Source: Stramenopiles sp. TOSAG23-2 (Eukaryota; Sar). From it: a stretch of DNA of 12,928 nucleotides. The notes beneath the pieces were generated by a model. That model searched no databases and had not been told where the DNA came from. It saw nothing but the letters and a program-made list of their open reading frames with translations. The stretch is taken from assembly GCA_900128395.1 (NCBI GenBank), contig LT649826.1, positions 1-12,928 on the forward strand, given 5' to 3'. Positions within the stretch are counted from its first letter, which is position 1; each line of letters opens with the position of its first letter. The translations under genes and the position numbers were made by a program. Below, one piece after another: positions 6,515-12,928 of the stretch.

Positions 6515-6785
6515 AAGCTCACACATCACCTTTCTTTATTCTCTCTGCTATATCATCCCCTTCCGTATCATTTGAAAAGATGTTACCTCTTGCAAATGGA
6601 TTTGGACTTAATGGTACTTTCATACGCACACTCATTGCATTTCCTTCAGAAGCTCACACATCACCTTTCTTTATTCTCTCTGCTATATCATCCCCTTCCG
6701 TATCATTTGAAAAGATGTTACCTCTTGCAAATGGATTTGGACTTAATGGTACTTTCATACGCACACTCATTGCTTTTCCTTCAGA
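6515..6785 (-). repeat. 135-bp tandem duplication at the kinase 3' end
   Basis: Copies are 6515-6649 and 6650-6784, with one extra matching base. One difference is present (6639 A, 6774 T; Asn versus Lys in the reading frame). The unit covers the last 43 codons and the stop. It is in frame, so the outer copy repeats the kinase tail directly after its stop codon. Confidence 0.95.
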
Positions 6786-9700
6786 TACTTGTTTTTGAAT
6801 AAAATTAGCAACATCTTCAATATCTTCCTCTTCATCGCTACTATATTCAAATACATCATATGTAACTTCATCCCCACGATAATCACTCTGTTGCTTTCCC
6901 AACATGGAATTTTGTTCTTCAGTATATGCTATATGTTCTGCAAGTGCAGAGCTTCCATGGCGGTTTAATGATGTGTCATTTTTAATATCAGCTTGTTTAT
7001 TTTCAAACATGAATGAAAATTGTAAAAGTTCATCTGTTGTAGGACGTGTTTCTTCATTAAAATCGAAACACCGATTTAAAAATTCAACCAATGCTAATGA
7101 AGCGTCATCTGGGTATTCCTCTGTTGGTGGACTATCTGCATTTGAAATATAAAACATCAACGCCATTGCCGTATCAATGCCTTTAGAGGACCATGGTGGA
7201 TTTCCTGTAAACATATTTAGAACCGTTCCGCCGACACTCCATATATCTGCTTTCCTGCCTTGCTTTTCCTGTCGGATCAATTCAGGTGCCATGAAATATG
7301 GTGTGCCACGAAATTCTAATTCTTCTTTCTTTGAAATGCTTTGTCCACTTGTTAATTGTCTTGCAGCTCCAAAATCAGCTAATTTAACAGTACCTAAGTC
7401 ATTTATCAATACATTGCCTGGTTTTATATCTAAATGTATCACATCGTTATCATGCAAATATTTCAGTCCCAGTAAAATTTGTTTTGTATATGTACGAGCA
7501 ATCGATTCTGTTAACCGTCCAAATTTTTTTAATATATCGACTAATGATCCAGCAGGAACCCATTCCGTAAAGATATACAGTTCCCTTGTCTCGCCATCCC
7601 ATTGTGCCCCCAAGTAGCTTACGATATGCCTATGAGATAATTTTTTCATTACATTAATTTCATCTTGCAAATCTTTCAATTCTTCAGGATCAGAATTAGT
7701 TGCAATTTGTTTCACCGCCATCATTTCACCACTTTGTAAATTTAATCCCATATAAACTGTACCATAAGCACCTTTCCCAATAATTTCACCTTTGCGCCAT
7801 TCTCCCAAATCACCTCGTTCCCGTTTTTTTCCCTGCCTATCTTCTTCATTATTTGCTTTTTCGGTCGTTTCTTTCTTCCCTTTTTCCACAACTTGCTTTT
7901 TCTTGCCATTTTTTGGGCTACGGTGTATATTCAATGTTACATATGCAACGGGAAAATATCCCTCCCCGCGACGAGATTGGCCAAACCACCACTCATCCGA
8001 TTGAGTTGTATCTTGCACACTAATCAAATCATCTTTCTTCATATCTAAGTCATTTTCATTCCCATCATAATTTGAAATGGCAAGTACATTAAATGGTGTT
8101 GCTGGTATATCATTCCAATCCATCTGAGCTGCTGTTTTGTTTAAAGATGAATCCATATTAGAATTACTATCTGTCCTAACTCTGGATGGTGCATGTTGCT
8201 TTGGTGGCGATGGGTAATATTCCGCTTGGTTCTCCTCCAATGGTTTTAATCCACATTTTTCACGCAATTTACCAACGACACGCAGGACTTTAGCAACGTG
8301 AATTTTTTTCACTCCAATGGACATTACATCATCACTTTGTAAACCCAACAATGTTTCTCCGTCTATATCTGCCAATGCTTCTCGACGAAGCGATGACCGG
8401 ACAACTTTTAATTCTTGATTGAATGCAAACCATTTCATGACTTCTCTTTCTCCCCAATCTTTTGCTTCCCCTTCCCGTAAGTTTGAAGCGCTTTTCCACT
8501 CGTCATAACTAAATCCAAAAAATATATTATATTGTATACCAACTTCTTTTCTTAAATCGCATAATCGATTGATAGTCTGGTCACAATTCGCACTATCATC
8601 GCGATCGATCGACCATAATTTATACCATTGTATTAACTCAATGGAATTATTATTATTATCATCGAAAAATTCAAGCGCTTCCCGTAATTCCCGATCACTC
8701 CAATAATTAAATCCAAAATCATTAACCATCCGCGTAAACTCTTCTTTTGAAATAACTCCTGTTCGACTTTGATCATATTGATCAAAGCAACTACGAATGC
8801 CACGATCAGCTGTTACAGGTACCAGTTGCCGCAGCATTTTTGGAGACATATGTTTGGACGACTTTCGAAAACTTTGCATTTGTTCTTCACTGGATAAACG
8901 TCGTAACGATGATTTTTTTACAAGTCTTACATTGGAAGATTTGGACATTCGCAATGATTCTCTCATTGCTATTTCTAATTCAAGCTCTTCTTTTGATTTC
9001 TTTCGATTACGATGGTTATTATTATTTGCTGATGGTGATTCCCTTAGCGATGCTTCTTTTACCATTGCCATTTGCCGTGCTTCCCTTTCTGCTTGTCGTT
9101 TTCGCCTTTTTTCATCTTTTACACTTAAAAGCAATGCTTGACGAATATTTTCATCATCGACATCGTTATTATTGTTATTATTACTATTATTATTGTTGTT
9201 GTTGTTGTTATCATAATTATCATTATTATTATGTTGTGGCGGAGAACCATACCGCGGCACATGGCAATATTCACAAATTTGGGAAGATGGGGCATTCATA
9301 TATGTACAAGAAGGACATGCCCAATTAGCAGTTGGGGAAGAGTTTTGATGATAGGATGATGCATTATTGTGGCTGTTTGGGCTACCATATTCCATGCTTT
9401 CCACCTCTAAATTTTTATCATGCATCATTTTTTGAAATAACATAAAATCTTCAAAAGTTAATAGTTGCGTTAATAATGCTTTCAATGCTGCGTCACGTGG
9501 ACCTTGATCAGGTTGTTGTAATTTTATTTCACACGCTTGAATAAATTCCTCCGCGGTACTTCCTACATCGTTCAATACTCCATCTACTAAACCATCCACT
9601 ACATCTTTAAACTTTTGAAAAATGTCATATTGTCCATGGTCATGTTCACCTTCTATATCTGCAAAAATTGCACAGTTTGTAGAAACAAAATTAGATATTA

Positions 9701-9881
9701 TTTGCTTCCATTCTGCACTATTTATATAGTCATTTACACAATCAATAATAGTATCATACGTCAATCTGGACCCTTGGTGGGTACCACCAGGACTATGCTT
9801 TGGTTGCGGTGTACCACACATTTCACAAGATAAATTATTTGAATCATTTTCAAACGTACATGCTGCACATGCCCACTGCAT
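6654..9881 (-). CDS. Multidomain MAP3K-like Ser/Thr kinase (BART-ZnF-UIM-EF-SAM-SH3-kinase)
   Basis: This is a 1075-residue intronless gene. Domains in order: RanBP2-type zinc finger (W3, C5, C8, C19, C22); an ARL2-binding BART-like domain (about 46-165, with FADIEGEHD, FKDVVDGLVD and FEDFMLFQKMM); a second RanBP2 finger (W187, C189, C192, C203, C206); an Asn run (218-239); two UIM-like motifs (about 242-256 and 297-313); an EF-hand pair with one canonical loop (370-381) and one degenerate loop (407-418); SAM (about 474-542); SH3 (about 597-653); a Lys/Glu linker; and a kinase domain (about 694-960) with glycine loop 701-710, Lys724, Glu741, catalytic Asp818 in HLDIKPGN, DFG 836-838 and GTPYFMAPE. 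The kinase best resembles the STE11/MEKK group. The acidic tail is unassigned. ATG 9881 starts the first finger directly. It likely links ubiquitin, calcium and ARL-GTPase inputs to a MAPK cascade; that is inference. Confidence 0.9.
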   Translation of the reverse strand: MQWACAACTFENDSNNLSCEMCGTPQPKHSPGGTHQGSRLTYDTIIDCVNDYINSAEWKQIISNFVSTNCAIFADIEGEHDHGQYDIFQKFKDVVDGLVDGVLNDVGSTAEEFIQACEIKLQQPDQGPRDAALKALLTQLLTFEDFMLFQKMMHDKNLEVESMEYGSPNSHNNASSYHQNSSPTANWACPSCTYMNAPSSQICEYCHVPRYGSPPQHNNNDNYDNNNNNNNNSNNNNNNDVDDENIRQALLLSVKDEKRRKRQAEREARQMAMVKEASLRESPSANNNNHRNRKKSKEELELEIAMRESLRMSKSSNVRLVKKSSLRRLSSEEQMQSFRKSSKHMSPKMLRQLVPVTADRGIRSCFDQYDQSRTGVISKEEFTRMVNDFGFNYWSDRELREALEFFDDNNNNSIELIQWYKLWSIDRDDSANCDQTINRLCDLRKEVGIQYNIFFGFSYDEWKSASNLREGEAKDWGEREVMKWFAFNQELKVVRSSLRREALADIDGETLLGLQSDDVMSIGVKKIHVAKVLRVVGKLREKCGLKPLEENQAEYYPSPPKQHAPSRVRTDSNSNMDSSLNKTAAQMDWNDIPATPFNVLAISNYDGNENDLDMKKDDLISVQDTTQSDEWWFGQSRRGEGYFPVAYVTLNIHRSPKNGKKKQVVEKGKKETTEKANNEEDRQGKKRERGDLGEWRKGEIIGKGAYGTVYMGLNLQSGEMMAVKQIATNSDPEELKDLQDEINVMKKLSHRHIVSYLGAQWDGETRELYIFTEWVPAGSLVDILKKFGRLTESIARTYTKQILLGLKYLHDNDVIHLDIKPGNVLINDLGTVKLADFGAARQLTSGQSISKKEELEFRGTPYFMAPELIRQEKQGRKADIWSVGGTVLNMFTGNPPWSSKGIDTAMALMFYISNADSPPTEEYPDDASLALVEFLNRCFDFNEETRPTTDELLQFSFMFENKQADIKNDTSLNRHGSSALAEHIAYTEEQNSMLGKQQSDYRGDEVTYDVFEYSSDEEEDIEDVANFIQKQVSEGKAMSVRMKVPLSPNPFARGNIFSNDTEGDDIAERIKKGDV
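9165..9230 (-). repeat. Asparagine-coding low-complexity run in the kinase
   Basis: Mixed AAT/AAC codons encode 17 Asn residues among the 22 at 218-239, between the second zinc finger and the first UIM-like motif. Codon mixing means it is not a pure microsatellite, so the run has been kept as protein sequence for some time. Confidence 0.8.
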
Positions 9882-9947
9882 TATTTTTTTTAATTTGAAT
9901 CATTTTCAAACGTACATGCCGCACATGCCCACTGCATTATTTTTTTT
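9837..9947 (-). repeat. 56-bp-period duplication over the kinase start
   Basis: 9837-9891 matches 9893-9947 over 55 bp with one difference (9864 T, 9920 C), silent in the frame (Ala GCA versus GCG). One base (9892) separates the copies. The outer copy repeats the first 15 codons of the kinase and then meets TAA. Confidence 0.93.
9890..9937 (-). other. Upstream ORF copying the kinase N-terminus
   Basis: ATG at 9935-9937 opens a 15-codon frame identical in protein to the start of the kinase, ending in TAA at 9890-9892, nine bases before the main ATG. If transcribed it would act as an upstream ORF close to the true start. It encodes only half of the first zinc finger, so a useful product is unlikely. 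Confidence 0.5.
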
Positions 9948-9948
9948 C

Positions 9949-10824
9949 ACAAAATCAAAATTATAGTTATATATTATTTTATTACACCAGACTAAATAAT
10001 TAAATTAAATAGAAAAAAAAAATTCACTGATGATTATTATTATTGTGTCAATTTTTAATATAAAAAAACAAAAACTAAAAACAAAAAAAAAAGTTGTCGT
10101 CAAATATTATACAGCTATTGATTTACAATTGTTGGTTAAATAATATTGCCAAACAATTCGTGTTGCTATAATGTACATACACTGTGACACTCTGCATGAC
10201 ACATGATGATATACACGAGATGGTGATTTTCTATTATTTATTTTTCTATTTCGTTTTTTCTGGAATCCGTCAATCCTAGTCGAGTGCCTCCATACTAACA
10301 CGGCTTATTTTATATATGTTTCAATTCCCCTGATTGTTATTCTATGCTAATCAATTAATAGTAAATGTTGTTTTGGCCATCTACAGGGAAATTTTTCATC
10401 AAATTTCACTAAAATCAACATTTTCAACCTAAATTCTTATAATTCATTGTTATGATGATGGATTTTTCATTTCATTACATGAAAACAAAGGAAAAACATT
10501 GAAAATACCTTTTTAAACTTAGGCTCCACTAGTATACCATTTTTCCTATCAATTGGCAAAATAATTTTGACATTTCTTGTTTTCAGAAATTAGGGATAGC
10601 AGAATTTCTGGCATCAAATTTTTACATTAAAATTTGTACTTAAATAAATTATTAATTTACCGAAATGACGAAACAAAAGTTTAAAATTTATAAAAATCAT
10701 TAAATTATAAAAATATCCATTTTTTAAAACACAAAATACATGTAAAAATTACATCGTCATTTTAACAATTTCATCATCTTCTTAAAACTACATATAAATA
10801 CCATTAATATGAAATCATGCAAAA
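9949..10824. other. Non-coding AT-rich region upstream of the kinase
   Basis: No gene is supported. The part nearest the kinase (9949-10110) contains several A and T runs and probably holds its promoter and leader. A 64-codon minus-strand frame at 10107-10301 is basic, lacks any motif and is probably chance. The remainder is simple AT-rich sequence. Confidence 0.5.
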
Positions 10825-11571
10825 TATCATATTTTAGATGGAAATTCACTTTTTTACATAAATTGTAAATATCGTTTTTGGAATATTGAAACCTATCAAT
10901 AATTTAGTATAATATTTTTGTACTAAAAAGTGTAAGACAGAGTCGACACTACATGTGAAAATCACCTATCAAGTAGAGTTACAGCTATAGGGTTACGCGT
11001 TTTTTTCAACTTTTAACGGTTATTCAAATATGAAGTAACAATAGAAATAATAACATACCTTGTATATTTATTACTAATCATATATAAATTGATCGTAGAT
11101 ACTTATTTTGATAAAGATATGTATTATCATATTTTAGATGGAAATTCACTTTTTTACATAAATTGTAAATATCGTTTTTGGAAGATTTTAACCTATCAAC
11201 ATTTGGTAAATCATTTTTGTACTAAATAGTGTAAGACAGAGCCGACACTACAAGTGAAAAGCACCTATCAAGTAGTGTTACAGCTATAGGGTTACGCGTT
11301 TTTTTCAACTTTTAACGGTTATTCAAATATGAAGTAACAATAGAAATAATAACATACCTTGTATATTTATTACTAATCATATATAAATTGATCGTAGATA
11401 CTTGTTTTGCGAAAGTTATGTAATTGTACGTGTTACAGCTATAGGGTTACGCGTTTTTTTCAACTTTTAACGGTAATTCAAATGTGAAGTAGATACAATA
11501 ATATTAATATATCTTGTATATTTATTACCAAGTATATCAAAATTAATCGTGGGTACTTATTTTTCTAAATC
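10825..11571. repeat. About 299-bp tandem repeat, 2.5 copies
   Basis: Copy 1 is about 10825-11124, copy 2 about 11125-11423, and a partial third copy lies at about 11432-11571. The second half of the unit (10978-11104 versus 11277-11403) is identical over 127 bp, while the first half has many differences. The partial third copy contains only the second half, starting at GTTACAGCTATAGGGTTACG, and is more diverged. No coding frame, terminal repeats or tRNA-like box is visible, so it looks like satellite-like or locally amplified intergenic DNA. Confidence 0.88.
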
Positions 11572-12676
11572 TATATATCTGTATACACAATAAATCACCT
11601 TTTATAATTTTCAAATTTGCCATTTTTAGTCAAGCCTATGTCCATACTAATTTCGAAAAAAATCACCATTTTGAAAAAAATTCAATACCTTGTCAGTTTC
11701 ATTTAAAACATAATTGGATCAAAATATTTGTGTACTTCTTTCCTTTAGACATGTGTTGAGAGATGTGTCTTATAACGAATTAATTTGTAGAAGATTTAGA
11801 TAGAAAAATTTGACACATTGTATTTTGGTGATATTTCTGATAATTTTTCAATATTTTGGTGATTTTTTGGACTATAACCTTAAAATAATTCAATCTTGAA
11901 AATCACATATCGGGGTAAAGCTCGACTTATATGTGGTGTATGGACAGGAGAACAGTCGGAGATTGTTTAGGTGATCAGTATACGACTTTTAGGTGTTGGT
12001 TTCAGCTTCGTGTATAATGGGAAAGTGTAGAAATGGCATTTGTGTGAGTGTACGTTGGTGTTGAAAAATAGAGTGAGAGGTCCCGTCATGTACGGGTAGG
12101 ACCCCTCAATGCTGAGTAGTGCTAGCATCTCTAACCCTAACGTAAATGATCAAAATGCACGATATTTTTAGTAAGCATGGTTCCACAGCTAAACTCCCCA
12201 GACCACGACCTACTGATATTTTATACGTAATAAACAACGGATATGCAACGTTTCAAAGTCTAATTTGAATAGCTTCAATGAAAGTTATTAACCTTTCATG
12301 ATTTTCACCATTTCAATGAAAAAGTGCTCTAATACTAACTCCATGCTAACGTGCGATTAAAATTTTTTTTTCAGCACTTTTCTTTAAAAACATAATTATA
12401 CATGTAAACTCTCGGAGAAAAGTTAAATATATCACCTACCATATACAATCTACGACATTTTATCAAAATTTTTTATGTTTCGTGTTTAAAATGAAGATTT
12501 CTAGCTCTCGTTAAAATGTATGTGAACGAAAATCGATCTGGAATTCTAGGCCTTTTTCAAGCATGTGGAAATGCATTGTAAAATGGGGTATAGTTAATAC
12601 AATATATCTCAAGTCAATTAAAATATCAATACAAAACTAGGTTCAATTCTAATTTGTACATGTATAGAGGCAATCT
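11572..12676. other. Non-coding stretch
   Basis: No ORF of convincing length or composition is present. A small imperfect hairpin (12079-12103, seven pairs with a bulge) and a single telomere-like CTAACCCTAA (about 12131-12140) are the only local structures noticed, and neither is strong enough to name an element. Confidence 0.45.
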
Positions 12677-12844
12677 TAAGAGTAAGTTGATGACAACTGA
12701 GTGTCAGGAACACACTTTACTAACGACGTTTCAACGCATCTGGTAATTGGTCTGCTATGGCTGTAGAACGATATATGTCCATCGAAATCTAAGAGTAAGT
12801 TGATGACAACTGAGTGTCAGGAACACACTTTACTAACGACGTTT
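12677..12844. repeat. 55-bp direct repeat with 113-bp period
   Basis: 12677-12731 is identical to 12790-12844 over 55 bp. Similarity fades gradually on the right (both copies continue with a related GCAT-containing segment), which suggests an older tandem repeat rather than a fresh duplication. A 58-bp spacer lies between the copies. No coding content is seen in or around it up to the window end. Confidence 0.85.
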
Positions 12845-12928
12845 TAATTGCATGTCAAAGTACCCTTACTATCAAATAGGCTTGTAAAACCTTAATAAAA
12901 GTGACCAAAAATGTGCATTTTTTAGTGA

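Noticed and set aside
6487-6802. Plus-strand ORFs with an internal 45-residue repeat
   Set aside because: The repeat comes from the 135-bp duplication of the kinase 3' end on the other strand; no independent coding support.
6904-9359. Plus-strand ORFs antisense to the kinase, including hydrophobic ones near 9138-9328
   Set aside because: They are shadows of the kinase; the hydrophobic runs are the complement of the asparagine tract, not membrane segments.
2364-9881. Alternative genetic code (reassigned stop codons)
   Set aside because: Recognisable genes end at TAA, TAG and TGA where the families are expected to end or where a duplication shifts the frame; no conserved domain has an in-frame stop in its interior outside the duplications.
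10107-10301. Minus-strand 64-residue protein
   Set aside because: Short, no recognisable motif, in a non-coding AT-rich region.
12079-12103. Structured RNA or terminator hairpin
   Set aside because: The stem has seven pairs with a four-base bulge and no supporting context; likely chance.
12131-12140. Telomeric repeat
   Set aside because: Only a single CTAACCCTAA is present; a telomere would show a long array.

Overview
This is an AT-rich (roughly 70%) nuclear segment from a eukaryote, most likely a unicellular one. The protein content is eukaryotic: two mitochondrial assembly factors with presequence-like N-termini, and a large MAP3K-type kinase with zinc fingers, UIMs, SAM and SH3 domains. 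The kinase reading frame is 3.2 kb without an intron, asparagine runs occur in two proteins, and TAA, TAG and TGA all act as stops (standard code). I cannot name the lineage; an AT-rich protist is as far as the sequence goes.

Layout. 1-1154: two diverged copies of one unknown domain, head to head (379-684 minus, 765-1154 plus). 1155-2363: mostly unassigned, with one weak plus-strand ORF (1647-1985). 2364-3145 plus: SDHAF2/Sdh5, the succinate dehydrogenase flavinylation factor, split by a 137-bp tandem duplication. 3729-4580 minus: HSCB/Hsc20, the mitochondrial Fe-S co-chaperone, convergent with SDHAF2. 5093-6287 plus: a short-chain dehydrogenase/reductase interrupted by a 324-bp foreign segment carrying the start of an ankyrin-type protein. 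6654-9881 minus: a 1075-residue kinase with BART, two RanBP2 zinc fingers, two UIM-like motifs, EF-hands, SAM, SH3 and a MAP3K-like catalytic domain. 9949-12928: non-coding, with a roughly 299-bp tandem repeat and a 113-bp-period repeat.

The most unusual overall pattern is seven direct duplications of 55-141 bp. They sit inside genes or at gene ends and divide the window into blocks, two of which (HSCB and the kinase) almost coincide with coding sequences. Three carry a single-base difference between copies. Either overlapping contigs or haplotypes were joined without merging, which I consider more likely, or these are real recent duplications that break SDHAF2 and the SDR and place short upstream ORFs before HSCB and the kinase. 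Read coverage over the junctions would decide.

Functionally, SDHAF2 and HSCB both serve maturation of mitochondrial respiratory complex II (FAD and Fe-S respectively). The kinase and SDR have no evident link to them.
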